Source: Theobroma cacao
Lineage: Eukaryota > Streptophyta > Magnoliopsida > Malvales > Malvaceae
Length of the DNA: 64,000 bases
Direction of reading: 5' to 3'
NCBI RefSeq assembly: GCF_000208745.1
Contig: NC_030856.1
Location: forward strand, 11,387,804-11,451,803
Part shown: positions 1 to 11,659 of the stretch, one piece after another
Position numbering within the stretch: the stretch's first letter is position 1
Layout of the letters: each line of letters starts with the position of its first letter
The notes under the pieces: generated by a model
What the model was told of the DNA's origin: nothing
The model's database searches: none
What the model saw: the letters and a program-made list of their open reading frames with translations, nothing else
Made by a program: the position numbers and the translations under genes

Positions 1-1008
1 TTTCTTCTCTTTAAAAAATGCCATGGTTGGTATATGGATGAGCCCCAGTACCTTTGTAATTAACGTAAGCACTTTTTTTGTGAAATTACCAAGGTTCAGA
101 CTCGAGAACATTTTCAATAGGTCAGACAAGACAGCACAGGTAATTGGTTCGCCGTTGGGAGGCAAATCCTCTGGTCGGAGGCAGGGGGGTTCTTTGGTTA
201 AGCCATCAGGGTGTGTCTCGCCATTATCCTTTTTAAACGTGATAGAATGATACAGAAGATCCAACAAATGTTGGTGCTCTAAGACTTTGTCCAGCGTTCG
301 AGTGGTGGTACTCCACTCCAATTTGATCGGGGAGACCTCGTCGCAAAATTTCTTCAACATGTCATACAATAGTTGGCCGGGGAAGTAGTAGTTGATCCTT
401 TCCAGGATCACTTTTAAAACGAACATGGGAATCTGGTTCTCGAGCTTCAGTACATCTTTAAGTATGGCATAAGCCTCGGGCTGCTTTTTCCCTGTAGACT
501 GTTGAGAAATTTCTCCTGTGTTGATAAAAGTGTTCAGCAGGTCAAGCAGGAAAAGACCGTCAATGGCCATTATCCAGGATATTATATCATGATTAGGAGC
601 AGTTAAGCCACGATAACACTTGCAGATATGTGGCACTTGCTTGACAATCTCTTCAATGAGGTTTTCAAATTCAGAGAGCTGGAATACTGGCGTGATTGCC
701 CTCTTGACCGCAGCAAGCTTGTAATGCTCCATCTCATAGAGCTCAGGCTGGAAATGGTGATAAGGTCCCAATGCTATCAGCTGCGGCCTGTAGGCTTCGG
801 GCTTCACATCGACAAGAGGCTTGGGCACCAGAAAGATGCAAACAGGCATTTCATAGTCGCTCTCAAGGTCAAGGTTGAGGGCATCACGAATCTCAATGAA
901 CCATTCATTATCTTTTTCAGTTGCTTGGACGGTTCTCCTTGATGCATCCGCATGGGCTGATCCTTTTCTTATAGAAGAAATACTGATAATTGAATCTGTA
1001 GAGGCCAT
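1..1008 (-). CDS. DUF247 (UPF0481) family protein, 3' end beyond window
   Basis: A continuous frame of 336 codons runs from the ATG at 1006-1008 to the left edge without a stop. Near the N-terminus (about residues 54-80) it has the family signature: IFLVPKPL, then KPEAYRPQ, then ALGPYHH. Further motifs typical of the family follow, including WIMAIDGLFLLDLL (about 165-178) and VLKLENQIPMFVL (about 211-223). DUF247 proteins are plant-specific, usually 400-550 residues, and often end in a membrane segment; that C-terminus would lie outside the window. Some family members at grass S/Z loci act in self-incompatibility, but most have no known role, and I infer none here. No intron is seen. The ATG was chosen because it is the first one below a TATA box with a short leader; the frame is also open upstream but has no other ATG close by. 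Base composition is richer in GC than the surrounding repeats. This is the only host gene I see. Confidence 0.93.
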   Translation of the reverse strand, partial: MASTDSIISISSIRKGSAHADASRRTVQATEKDNEWFIEIRDALNLDLESDYEMPVCIFLVPKPLVDVKPEAYRPQLIALGPYHHFQPELYEMEHYKLAAVKRAITPVFQLSEFENLIEEIVKQVPHICKCYRGLTAPNHDIISWIMAIDGLFLLDLLNTFINTGEISQQSTGKKQPEAYAILKDVLKLENQIPMFVLKVILERINYYFPGQLLYDMLKKFCDEVSPIKLEWSTTTRTLDKVLEHQHLLDLLYHSITFKKDNGETHPDGLTKEPPCLRPEDLPPNGEPITCAVLSDLLKMFSSLNLGNFTKKVLTLITKVLGLIHIPTMAFFKEKK

Positions 1009-1070
1009 GCTGCAATGTTTGTTTGAATGTTTTGTTCGATCATCAATGGCTCCCGATTGCCAGACTCCTC

Positions 1071-1078
1071 CTTTTATA
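1071..1078 (-). promoter_or_regulatory. TATA box of the DUF247 gene
   Basis: On the minus strand this reads TATAAAAG, followed by GAGGAG. It lies 70 bases before the ATG, so a start site about 30 bases downstream would give a leader of roughly 40 bases. No other good TATA box was seen close by. The assignment is by position and sequence only. Confidence 0.6.
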
Positions 1079-1904
1079 GAGGGATCATCATTGTGGGGGC
1101 GGGCGAGGGGGGTGCAAATTGTTGCCAAGATTAACGTTTCTGGTTGTTAGGGTCAGTTGTTGAGTGGTGTTTTTTTTGTTCCAATAAAGTAGTCGACATT
1201 CGTGACCATGTCCACAAATGTCAATGTCTCACAATAATAAAAGAGAAATACAAAGTTCAGCCCAAATCCAACCTGTCCTAGGTCGTGCTTATATTTATAT
1301 TTAATAATTTTACTATCCGGACAAGTGAAGGGGAAGGTAGATACAGCCTACAGGCACAAGGTTCCTGTGGGCCTGCAAACGGCTAGTGCTCTGTACTTTA
1401 CCATTAATCTGTTTTTTGTGACGCTCTTTTTTAAGCCTAGTACTTAGTTTCTTCAACAAATTTGCTGTATGCTAATTTACAGTAGACAAGCTAAGGCTTC
1501 TGAGTGTATAGAGGACATAGTAGAGAGTAGATGCTGTCAACGACCTTTTTGAGCGTTCACAACTTTTGTAATTGTTGAGAACTCTTAAACTTCAGAGTTA
1601 ATCTTTCAAGACTTATTATGACCTATTAACTGTTGAGATTTCAATAAAATATTGCCTTTTTAAAAAATTGTTAAAATTTTTGTCTGATTCATAGGCCCAA
1701 AGCTAATTCATTAAATTTTTATATGGTTAAAATTCATATTTAAACAATTTACCTTCACTTTTTTTTCTAGTACTTTTCCATTTTTGAAAAATAAGTAAAA
1801 ATTATATTACCAATTTAATTAATTATATTCTATTTTTATATAGCTTTATCTTTTTTTTTTATGTAAATTTCCGTTATACCCCATTGTTTCCGTACTTTTC
1901 CTTT
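1079..1904. other. intergenic DNA upstream of DUF247, no gene seen
   Basis: This AT-rich stretch presumably holds the rest of the DUF247 promoter. I see no convincing coding frame, RNA gene or repeat here. Open frames on the plus strand across 23-1150 are shadows of the minus-strand gene. Confidence 0.5.
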
Positions 1905-2570
1905 TCATTTTTATTAAAGTAATTATATTATATAAATTCCCAAGGAAGTAGTAGAGCAATTAGATAAAAATACAAAAAACATTCCTATGGAATAGGTCAT
2001 CATTAAAAAAGAAGATCCATTTCATTACTTGGGAATTGATTTGCAACTATAGAGACTACGATGTAGTTGGAGTGATTGATTTACACATTAACAGTAGAAC
2101 TTTGCTTAAAAAATAAATATGGAGATACGGTAATTAAAAAAAGTAGTCTCTAGAGAACCATTATAACGGAGAAAAGTGATGCCAATATTTCAAACTTATT
2201 GTCGGCCTTGAAAGGGTGGTATGAGGGTATCAATTATCAACCCTATGGCTAACATGATTAGTCTTGTTTTCTCGAAATAATGGATACTTTCCATGTGTTA
2301 CTAAAGGATTGGGATACGTAGTGGGGAATGGAAGGAGCATATCCTTTTGTACCGATGAATGGATCAAAAGTATGCACCTTAGATAAGAGTTCCCTACAAT
2401 TTTTACACTTATAGTCAATAAAATATGGAAAATAAATGAATTGGACCTATGGGAGAACAACAATTGGAAATGAAGGATTGGTCTAAGAGGACACCTCTTT
2501 GATTGGGGGATTGATCAATGGAACCGGTTGTACCATGTTAGGTGGGACTTCTATCTTCATATGGACATGG

Positions 2571-3850
2571 TGTTGAATCCATATGTTTTTTATAAACAAC
2601 AAAACATTCCTCATTCATTAATATCTAACTTCACTATTTAAGTGTACATGATTAAGTTAATCCCCTTAATAAAATTAGTGTTTAAAGGCAAGATCACATA
2701 ATAGATTGGTTAATTAGTTAGAGTGAGAAAGAATGAAAGGGTTAGTGAAGATAGAATTTTAGTAACTGATTAACAAGAAGCTTTAATTAGTTAAAGCATG
2801 ACAGTGCGCCAGGTTGAAGCATAACAGTTGTGTGCTAATTAGTTAAGGCATGAGGTTAATCGGTTAGAGCATAAGACTTGAAGAACCTTAAAGCGCTAAA
2901 ATTCAAATTCAAAATAACTTTGACCATTGAAAGGAGCCAAAATGGAGAAATTTAAAATTCAAAGAATTTATAACTGATTAGAGCTTGTGTTAATAGGTTA
3001 AGACTGAAAGAAGTGATGTTCCAACTAGTTAAGGGGAGAGTTAATCAGTTAGAGGAAGTCTATTGAAGTAGAAAAACTTGAAGACAGAGATCTTTTAATT
3101 AGTTAGAGTCTTCAGTAATTAGTTAACGTAGAGTACACAGCAGCAAGACAATGCAAGGCAGAGAAACTGTAATCAGTTAGAGTTGCTTGTAACCAGTTAG
3201 TCAATTTAAATTTAAACACTAGAAGATAGAATAACAGTTAGAATGACGTCAGAGTTGTCTTTAATGGCTAGAATTTGTCTTGAACAAAAAAATCTATCTC
3301 TTGAAGTATAAATTAAAGCTCCAATGATGAAAGAAGTGAGATTGAAGCACAAAAGTGCTATGTTGAGTAAAAAGCCAAAAACCTTCACCAAAAACATTTG
3401 TTCTTTCCTATTCTAGAAAAAGTGTTTGAGGTTGCTTGTAATATTTCCAGATTTGTTAAGATTTCTAGTTGTACTTCTTTTTCTTCTTATTCTAGGGAAC
3501 TTGGAGTATGGGAAGCACTCTAGAAGTCATTGTAAGGGATTAGAGCTTGGGTTAGAAGCTCACTTTTTAAAGCTTGGTGGAAGCTATCAATTCCATTGGT
3601 ATAGTGAAGTTGGGTTGAAAATCCTTGATTGGGAGATCAAGGTAGTGGATGTAGGTCAAGGGGACCAAACCACTATAAATACTCTAACATTTTCCACTTC
3701 TCTTTACCTTTCCTTACTTGGTGCTTTTTAATTCTGACGAGTTCTAAACCATCCTTCCTCATGTTGATTAAGAGCTTTACAAGCTGAAAAGTGTAGACTT
3801 TAAAATTTTTAGTGCTATTCACCCCTTCCTGCATTCCATTGGGACCAACA
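2571..3850 (+). mobile_element. diverged copia-type solo LTR inserted in the LINE
   Basis: The stretch begins TGTTGAATCC and ends GGGACCAACA. It shares the layout of the Copia-A LTR: a variant of the AAAACATTCC...GTCTAA start, then GCTTGGTGGAAGC, AATCCTTGATTGGGAGATCA, GTGGATGTAGGTC and GTGCTATTCACCCC near the end. No internal region follows, so it is a solo LTR, 1,280 bases long. The flanks CATGG (2566-2570) and TATAG (3851-3855) differ by two transitions and fit a decayed 5-base duplication, because the LINE reading frame joins across them. Inside, at 2708-3200, are many variants of TTAATTAGTTAGAG and TAACTGATTAG. Confidence 0.75.
2708..3200. repeat. interspersed short motif TTAATYRGTTAGAG inside the solo LTR
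   Basis: About ten loosely spaced copies of a degenerate palindrome-like motif occur (GGTTAATTAGTTAGAG, GTAACTGATTAAC, AGTTAATCAGTTAGAG and similar). It occupies the same part of the LTR as TTAGTCGACTAA does in Copia-A. Confidence 0.6.
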
Positions 3851-4347
3851 TATAGAAGACAAAATGGTTTGGAAAGGCTCGATAAGTGGTAGCTATTTTG
3901 TAAATTGTTTTAATAGAATTGTCTTGACATGTAATAGTGTGAAAGCAAACTACTGGGAGAAGATTGGGATGGGTTTTACACCTCATAAAGTGGAGGTGTT
4001 TGTTTTACTGGTGTTAATGGGTTAGGTGGCCGTAAGGCAGAAATTAGTAAAGAGATGAGCGTTAAGTAGACATTTGGCATTTTGTCTTCTATACAAGAAG
4101 GAACTATAAAGTACTAGCCATCTCTTTTTTACTTGTAGTGAGTCTATGAAACCCCAACCTTTAAGAAAGGTTAAATTTATAACTTAGCTTGGTGAGCATA
4201 TAAAAAAAAATTGATTTCCAAATGATATTTTTGAACATTTACAGTCAAGAAAAGGGTGTTTTAGTTTCCAAATGAGTTTATCTGAAAGTTAGGACATAAA
4301 GAGTGTCAAATGTTTTGGTTTTGGTCTTGAAAACTATATTCTAGAAC

Positions 4348-4498
4348 AAAAGTATCCATACTTGTTTATAAGGTATCAATACTTGAAGCCTAGAAATGCA
4401 TCTTGTGAATGAAGTATCGAGATTGGATGAACAAGTCTTGATACCTTCAAACTCAGATTAAAAGTATCAATACTTACTTCAAAAGTATCGATACCTTC
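4348..4498. repeat. cluster of AAAGTATCGATACTTT-type palindromes
   Basis: Copies include AAAAGTATCCATACTTG, AAGGTATCAATACTTG, AAGTATCGAGATTGG, AAAAGTATCAATACTTA and AAAAGTATCGATACCTTC. The centre is TATCGATA, often decayed to TATCAATA. A second cluster of the same motif lies at 18697-18839. Confidence 0.75.
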
Positions 4499-5389
4499 AA
4501 CGTAGATTGAAAAAAAATAAAGGTAAAATAGACTTTTCTCTAATATTTTAAGCCCTAAAAACTTAAACTTTGTCCCAAATGGTTAAAAAACATTTTCTTT
4601 CTATTTCTTAACCTTTCTTTTCTTTCTTTCCTTTTTTTTTTTCTTTTTCAAACCATCTTCAAGGGATTCAAGCATTTTAAAAGCATATCCAAGTTTAGAT
4701 TTTGATTTCAAAGGCTTCTAGAGGTAAGGTTTCCTCATCTAAAACATCTAAACTTGTGGTTTTGATTTCCATAAACTATGGATCATTGAAATTTGTTTTA
4801 CTTTTTAAAACTTAGGTTTTTGGAGTGCTTTTCGTACTCTCAAGCTCATCAAGGTAAAGTGCTTAAACCCCTAAATAGTTGTAAAACGACACCTATAGTT
4901 AAGTTGGACTTTAGTTGTTGATTTTTTGATTTGAGATTGAAAGGAGAAGTTGGTAAAAGGATTTATGGTTATTGATGAAAGTTATACCTAAAGAACAAAG
5001 TATTAACAATGGATTAATCTTGGATAGGTATTGTTTGAAATGTTGGCTTTTGGAGAAGTCGAGTGTTTGTAGAAAGGTGCTAAAGGAAAAGGCATGCATC
5101 ATCCAAGTGAATGGTTACCGTGTTTTCAAAGTATTTTGTTATATAAATACATAAACATGTTTAAAATAGCATTGTGAATGCTTTTGATGTTTAAAATAGC
5201 TTTGGGAATGTGTTTGATAAAAATAAAAATTTTGTGGATTGAATGATGATTGTCACCATGTTTTGAATATGGTGTTGAAATGCGAATATGTTATGTATAT
5301 ATACTTATATATGTATAAAAATGGTTTTGTGGGGAACAAACCTTTCAATGCTTTTACTCTTCAAAATGTGAATTGAGTTCGAATTGTGG

Positions 5390-5870
5390 ATGATGTTTGA
5401 ACTACATGCCTTAGCATGTTTTGAGAATATAGTGAATGAGATCACATGCTATTAGCATGTTTTGGTATGATGAGTGTTTAGTTTGTAAGCTAGATTATGA
5501 TTTACATGAATTATAATTTGAATCACATAACTTTCGTATGTTTCGAATGGCTATCTTGTGGCTTGAATGTTTAGAATATCATGAGTGCATCATCACCATG
5601 ACTCACATTTTCATAGCATGTTTTGAATATCAACATCATTATGGGTTACATGTCCCTAAAATGTTTTGGTACATGCCATGCCTCGCTTGGATAGGTTACA
5701 TATCCCTAGCATGTTTTGAACCTACTCGCCTCATCACGTTTTGAAACCATGTGCTTTGCCACGTTTTGAAACCACGTGCTTTGCCACGTTTTAAACCTAC
5801 ATGCTTGTCACATTTTGTACATGCATTGCATGTTTTGGATCACGTGTTAGACACATGTTTTTAAAACATC
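5390..5870. repeat. degenerate tandem repeat with core GCATGTTTTGAA
   Basis: Units built on CATGC...(G)CATGTTTTGAA recur many times. The clearest neighbours are two copies of about 25 bases at 5744-5795, each reading CACGTGCTTTGCCACGTTTT with small changes. The copies are irregular in length, so this is an old, drifting array. Confidence 0.6.
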
Positions 5871-6006
5871 ATTAAAGGAGCATTGTTGGCTCTCTTAGTT
5901 TTTGATGATAATAAAACATTCCTATTTCATTTGTGTCTAATATTATTACTTGAGTGTGCAGGATAAAATTGTATGAAAATAAATAATCAATCATTAAAAG
6001 GCACAT

Positions 6007-8960
6007 TGTCACGACCCGGTACACCCCTCGAGCGCGTGATAACTGCCGCGGTGTCCCGGTAGACACTTATTGCCCGGAATGTCAACCCGAAACCCCGCAA
6101 GACTTTACTATCAATTTCTCTGTTCCCTTGTGAGCAACCATTGTCAAATATCGTGTTCTAAAAGATTTTAGGCTGTTTCCAACTTTAAACAAATAAGATA
6201 TTAATTTTTCGTCTCACAAGTGTATTTTGGTCATTTTTCTCAAATTTTCGAATCTGGCTAAAACGTAATATACAAGTACAGAAACACATAATTCAATTCA
6301 AAATGAGTTTAAAAGTCTAAAATCTTCATTTAAAACGAAATTATGGTTATTTGAATATAATAAGAAAATAAAAGAAATATTAAGTAAAATATTCTATTTT
6401 CTTATAAAACAATATTTATAGAGTTATACGTGAATAATTTTTATAACGTAAAAGCTAAATAAATTTATACATACTTAAATACAGTAAGCCAAAATATTTA
6501 ATTTAATTTACAATAACAAGAGTGCCCCCGAATAAACAAAAGTAAAGAGGACTGTGAACCTACGGTTTGGAAAATGCAGATCCCACTGTAGTCCTCGATG
6601 AGATCAGCTATCTACAGTCTATACTGAACCTGAAATGGGTGGAAAGGAGGGTGGTGAGATTATAAAATCCCAATGAGTAAACAAACATCATCATAAACAT
6701 CTAGAGTTGAGTACATGGAGACAATAAAGTAAATCATCATAAACTGGGTTATAGCATTAGAACACATTTTGTTCAAAACACGTAAAGAGGCTTATGAATC
6801 TCATAAAAATCTAGGCTTGTGCCATAAATCCATTCTCGGGGACACCTTGGCCGAGGCATCCTACCGAGACCGCCAAGGCTATTAAAATTCACATTTCACA
6901 TAAATCATGTTTTTGTTTTGAAAACATAGCCGTTCCTTGGCGTTGGCTGAGTTCCCCCTCACGTGGTGGTTTAGCGTGAAGTGAACCCTAAACTTTACCC
7001 CAGGAGATACCCTACGCGCCTCTCCGTTCGAGGTAAGAATATAATGGGGTTTACCGTGCCCCTCTAAAAGGCTGGTCCACAGAAACCCCCTACTGCAGTG
7101 ATTAATTAATATATAATCCACCATATAATAAAACTCAATAACATGATATGGCAATTTTGTAATTCGTAGTTTTTCAAGGTAACCAAACAATTCGCATTTC
7201 AATACAATTGCCAACTAGCCAATCATGCTCGATTTATCATAAGCCAGTTAATTTAAACAATCAAATTGCCACAATTAACAGTCTCCGTGTACTCTATTTT
7301 TCAAAATCACTATTAATTTCAAAACAATTTATAATTTAATTTCATTGAAACTCATTTATTCATAAAACATGAAAATTTATCTTTTTAAATTCCTTTTTCC
7401 ATAGAATTCATGAAAGCATCTAAAAACCACCCTAGATAATTAAAATGACAGTAAGTTTACTCACAATGTCTAGAATGCAGACTTTCGAAGCACTCTGTCT
7501 ACTGGTCCTCGGATGCAATTTCCTTGCCTTTATCGGAGGACTCACCACCTTGACACAGTACAAAATCGAGAGTTTCACCAAGTTGGTACTAAATCAAAAT
7601 TAAACTAATTTAGATTACCAATGCATGATATGGAATTCAAAAATGCACTGGTAACTATCTAAACCCGGTATTGGCCTAATTCGTCTTATCACCCGATTAA
7701 ATTCCTAACGGGTCCGTTTAAACTCCAATTTAATTCTTTTCAGTTTCTATACCTCAATTGCACCCAAATTAACTTAATGTCCCTCAGTGTGGTGCAAATT
7801 ATCAGTCCCAACAGCAAATTACGAAAATACCCCTAGTGGGTAAAAATTCGTATTTTTGCTCCGAAAATTCCCATTATTTTTCTAGGCTCATAATTCATTA
7901 TTCCTTAACCAATTCTCCTAGAATAAAATCAAACTCATCCTCACTCACTACATGGTAAATTCAGCCATTAATGGTTGGGGGAGAAAATAAATTCTTTTCT
8001 TGTTGTTTTGTTTCTAAATATGCTAAACTAACTAAAAACACTAACATAAATTAAAATCAAATAAATCCAACAACTTTCTCTCTCCTAACCCATTTTTTCA
8101 GAATTGAATTCATCATGAAAACATGTAATTTAATCATGGAAAATAAAGAGAAATGCTTGGGAATAAGAAAACTCAAGCTTAATAAAAAAAACTCACCTTT
8201 TTCACTTAATTTCCTTGAAAATTCACACTTTTTCTTTGATTTTCTCTCTCTAGGGTTTTGTTTTTGTTTTCTCTCTCTTCTTGCTGGTTTGGCCGGCCAT
8301 GGGGTGGAAGATGGGCTGATTTTGTGCCTTTTAAAAAGGAAAATAATAAATTAATAAAGGCATGACACATGGCATCATGTCATTGGCCCGTTTTTAAAAT
8401 TTTAAAAATTTAAACATTTTATCTCCACCACATGTTTAGTCAAGGGTCAAAGATGAAGACAAAGGAAGACCATGTGCTGGAAAAAATATCCTGGTGGTGG
8501 AAAATTACAATTTTGCCCCTGAGGTGGCAAAATTACCATTTTACCCCTATACTCCAAATTATACCGAAATTAAAATTTTTCACTTCTAAACCTCAAATCA
8601 TACTTCAATAAGTCAAATTATACTCTAATAAGTCAAATGGGGTCAAAAAAATCTTTTCTAAAATTTCCATTTTGTCCCCAGGTGGCAAATGACCATTTTA
8701 CCCCTAGATAGTGAAAATTCCGATTTGACTCCAAATTGATCCTCAAACTCCAAATTACCATTTTAAGTCATCCATGAACTGTGAAACTCTTAATCTCACC
8801 TTAAAATTCCTATTTGATCTAGTTCGAGGATTAAATAAACTTTGTTGTACCTCTAGGTACAATACTGACTTTTGTAAATTTTTCGGGACTCTCCTAGCAT
8901 GCAATCATGCTATCATCACATGTATGTCATGAATAGTATTTTATAAGGTCGGGCTTTACA
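6007..8960 (-). mobile_element. F1 solo LTR (minus orientation) inside the Copia-A 5' LTR
   Basis: This is a 2,954-base insert beginning TGTCACGACCCGG and ending GGTCGGGCTTTACA, flanked by perfect CACAT duplications (6002-6006 and 8961-8965). It matches the LTRs at 36263-39213 and 43383-46337 along its length, and those of the F1 element at 21277-28631 in reverse complement. It has no internal region, so it is a solo LTR. Features shared with other F1 LTRs are the GGCCGGCC box (8290-8300) and repeated GGCAAAATTACCATTTTACC-type motifs (about 8500-8705). ORFs at 6882-7214 and 8115-8354 fall in this non-coding LTR. Confidence 0.92.
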
Positions 8961-9101
8961 CACATATCAAAGAGCATAGAAATAAGAAAGTCATAATTGA
9001 TCAATAAGACAGAAGCCCCATAGTCAATTAATAAAGAGTTAGTTAGTTAAAATTCAAATTAGAAGAATGGTGGGCTGAAGAGTGTTGAGAAATAGAACCA
9101 A

Positions 9102-9219
9102 CTTAGTCGACCAAGAAGTGGGTTAGTCGACTAAGTGCACACTGCTGGAACTGTTAGAAACTAGGAACAGAAGACAGAGACGACTTAGTCGACTACGATG
9201 TCAGTTAGTCGACTAAGAG
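9102..9219. repeat. TTAGTCGACTAA palindrome cluster, Copia-A 5' LTR
   Basis: Four sites occur: CTTAGTCGACCAAG (9102), GTTAGTCGACTAAG (9122), ACTTAGTCGACTACG (9183) and GTTAGTCGACTAAG (9204). They come in two pairs about 20 bases apart, and the pairs are about 80 bases apart. Confidence 0.85.
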
Positions 9220-9908
9220 AATTTTGCACTAAAAGACTGATTAACGGCTAGAACCAACTCCCAACTGTTTCCAAAGGTCAGAAAACTGTCAAACTGCCAT
9301 CAGAGTTGTTTCTCCAAGTGTAAAAGAGGGTTCCAACGGCTAGAAATGTATTCAAGACTTCCAAGAACATAAAAAGAGCTGAAAGACCAAAAAATACTTG
9401 CTGCTCATTTACTGCACTCAACTTCTATCCTTTGTAATTGTGATCTGCACTTCATTCGTACCACTTAGATAAACCTTGTGATCATAGGTACACTCTTTTT
9501 ACCGCTCTCTTTATATTCTTAGAGTGAGAGAGTCACTCTAAGTGATTAATTCAAGCTAGGATTGCTTGGATGACCATAAGTTTTAACTTAAACTTGAAAA
9601 GTTAGGTGTTGGGTTATAGTTGAGCCCAGGAAAAACTATTGTGAAAAGTTTGGCTGACCCTGGTAAAAGCCATTATATAAGCTTGGTGAAAGCTTGTGAA
9701 TTTCACCAGTTCATAGTGGATTAGTTTTAAAAATCCTTGGTTGGATAATCAAGGTAGTGGATGTAGGTCTTGAACCGAACCACTCTAAATTCCTGCACAT
9801 TGTCTACTCTATTTTTATTTTCATTGCTTTTAAATTAGTTCCTCATCTTGACAAGAGTCAAAAAGTGCTATTCACCCCCCTTTAGCACATTTATTTGAGA
9901 CCAACAAC

Positions 9909-9922
9909 TGGTATCAGAGCCA
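9909..9922 (+). promoter_or_regulatory. Primer binding site of Copia-A (initiator-Met tRNA)
   Basis: TGGTATCAGAGCC starts three bases after the end of the 5' LTR. This is the usual complement of the 3' end of plant initiator-Met tRNA, which primes minus-strand DNA synthesis. Confidence 0.93.
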
Positions 9923-9964
9923 ATTCCTTGTTCTTAAGGTTTAACACCCTTTGGGAGGATCCAA

Positions 9965-11640
9965 ATGGCTCTCTAAAAATCCATAATTGCTGAAGGACAA
10001 TCAACAAATAGACCACCTCTGTTTGATGGCTTTAACTATCCTTATTGGAGTACTAGAATGTCAATATATATTAGGGCAATTGATTATGAAATGTGGGATG
10101 TTATAACCGATGGACCATTCATTCCTTCAACCTTGAATGTGGTTATCAATGAGATGATCCCTAAGCCAAGGTCTGAATGGACTGAGGCTGAAGCTAAAAG
10201 AGTCCAGACCAATTTTAAGGCAATCAACAAATTGCATTGTGCCTTAAATCCTACCGAATTCAACAAAATATCAAGCTGTACAATAGCTAAACAAGTGTGG
10301 GATAAACTTAAAATTATCCATGAAGGGACTTCTCAAGTCAAGGAGTCCAAGATAGCCCTCTTGACCCATAATTATGAAATATTTAAGATGGAGCCTGGTG
10401 AAGATATCACCAGCATGTTAGATAGAGTCACAAATATCACAAATAAATTAAGTCAGCTAGGCAAACTAATACCCGAGCATGAGATTGTTAAAAGCCTTCT
10501 TAAAAGCTTACCAAAACATTGAAAGCCTAAAGTAATTGCAATTCGAGAAGCCAAGGACCTAAATGTTATTACTCTAGATGAGATTTATGGTTCTCTCCTC
10601 ACTCATGAGTTAAAACTCAAGGAAGAAGAAGAAGAAGATAGGAGGGAAATATAAAAAAAAAAGAGCATTGCTCTAAAAGTCAGCATTCTTGAAAAAGAGC
10701 TGGAAGAGTTATCCTGTGATGATGATGAAGAGTTGGCGCTGGTTGCAAGGAAGTTCAGAAAGCTTATGAGCAGAAGAAACCAGAGACTAGGTAGAAGAGG
10801 GTTTAGAAAAGATCAAGGTCCATCATGGAAAACCAAAAACAAAAATGACTTCAACAAAAAGGAGGAGTTAACCTGCTTCGAATGTAAGAAACCTGGACAT
10901 TTCAAGTCCAAATGCCCATTGCTGAAAGATGAGACTCTAAAGAAAAACAAGAAATCAAAGAAGGCAATGGTGGCAGCTACTTGGTCGAATAGTGACACAT
11001 CAAGTTCTGAAAGTGAGGAAGAAAAAACTGAGGAAAGAGCAAACTTGTGTTTGATGGCATAGGATGATGAATCCAAAGTATCCTTATCCACTTGTGATAT
11101 TTTTATTGATGATTTACAAGAAGAGTATGAGTGCCTTTATGATGAATTTGAAAAACTCTTTTCAAAATACAAGACTTTAAAGAAAAAAACTATATCTCTT
11201 GAAAATGATTTGAAAAAGTTAAGAAAAGAGTTCAGTTCTATTTTTGAGCAAAGAAATATTCTGCAAATTGAGTTAGAACACTCAAAAACAGATTTTGAAG
11301 TTTTAAAATTAGAGCTGGACAATAAATCTGAAGCTTTGCAAAAAACACTTGATGAAAATATAGCTCTTAAAAGTTTGAAAAATGAAACTTCAAAAAGAAT
11401 GTCTACTGCAAGAAAAATTATGCTAAATGCATTATCTAGATGCTATATTTGTGATAAAATTGGTCATTTATAATATGATTATTTTAAGAAAAAAAGCACA
11501 CAGAAAATAAGGAAAATATGGGTTCCAAAAGGATCCTATATTGCAACTAACAATCAATGACCCATCAAGGTATGGGTACCTATAAAGAAAAACTGAAATT
11601 TTTTTTTGTAGGTTGAGCTGCATTTAAAGGAGATATGTTC
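9965..11640 (+). pseudogene. gag of Copia-A (decayed)
   Basis: A single frame starts at the ATG at 9965, near RPPLFDGFNYPYWSTRM (about residues 19-35), the usual start of a copia Gag. Retrotransposon-Gag signatures follow (TIAKQVWDKLKIIHEGTSQV at about residues 110-129), then an acidic and basic linker. A zinc knuckle CFECKKPGHFKSKC lies at about 10878-10919. A second knuckle starts CYICDKIGHL at 11442 but has lost its last cysteine. Between the knuckles (about 11130-11400) the sequence is rich in K, E and L heptads and predicts a coiled coil, as reported for Sirevirus Gag. In-frame stops at 9974, 10520, 10652, 11060 and 11471 break it. Gag would form the particle that packages the RNA; this copy cannot. 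Confidence 0.9.
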
Positions 11641-11659
11641 AAGAGCTCAACTCAAGAAG

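Larger units (their letters stand above)
1905..4205 (+). mobile_element. LINE (non-LTR retrotransposon) ORF2 C-terminal fragment, split by a solo LTR
   Basis: Broken plus-strand frames match the part of plant LINE ORF2 that follows the reverse transcriptase. At about 1935-2120 the frames give IPKEVVEQLDK, KIQKTFLWN and KKKIHFITWELIC. At about 2262-2570 they give VVGNGRSISFCTDEWI, LWENNNWK and LRGHLFDWGIDQW. After the solo LTR at 2571-3850 the reading resumes at 3855 with EDKMVWKGSISGSYF, then GFTPHKVEVFVLLVL and SHLFFTCSES, the zf-RVT-like end of ORF2. A short A-run at about 4202-4210 may be the tail. Several stops and frameshifts interrupt it, so it is dead. The upstream reverse transcriptase and endonuclease are missing; whether by 5' truncation or later loss is unknown. 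Confidence 0.75.
4210..5878. other. unclassified old repeat DNA
   Basis: No coding region is visible. The stretch holds a cluster of TATCGATA-type palindromes (4348-4498) and a degenerate tandem array (about 5390-5870). With 18467-19472 it forms one continuous older sequence into which Copia-A inserted (AGCAT duplicated on both sides). By position it could be part of a large LTR belonging to the gypsy element at 52747-56190, but I could not find its start, and its sequence does not match the F2 LTRs in this window. Confidence 0.4.
5884..9906 (+). repeat. 5' LTR of Copia-A, interrupted by an F1 solo LTR
   Basis: The LTR runs 5884-6006, then resumes after the inserted F1 LTR and its duplicated CACAT, and ends CCAACA at 9906. 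Without the insert it is about 1,064 bases, close to the 1,084 bases of the 3' LTR. A weak TATA-like box (TGTAAAAGAGG) lies near 9320. Four TTAGTCGACTAA-type palindromes lie at 9102-9219. Confidence 0.92.

Noticed and set aside
23..1150. Three plus-strand ORFs over the first kilobase
   Set aside because: They are shadows of the minus-strand DUF247 frame, which has family motifs along its length.
3426..3731. 101-residue plus-strand ORF
   Set aside because: It lies in the end of a solo LTR and matches the non-coding ends of related LTRs.
8115..8354. 79-residue ORF ending in a hydrophobic run
   Set aside because: Lies in the F1 solo LTR near the GGCCGGCC box; the frame is not kept in the other F1 LTRs.
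9909..9922. tRNA gene
   Set aside because: The Met-tRNA-like string is only the primer binding site next to the LTR; no cloverleaf surrounds it. The same holds at 24075, 43364 and 50943.
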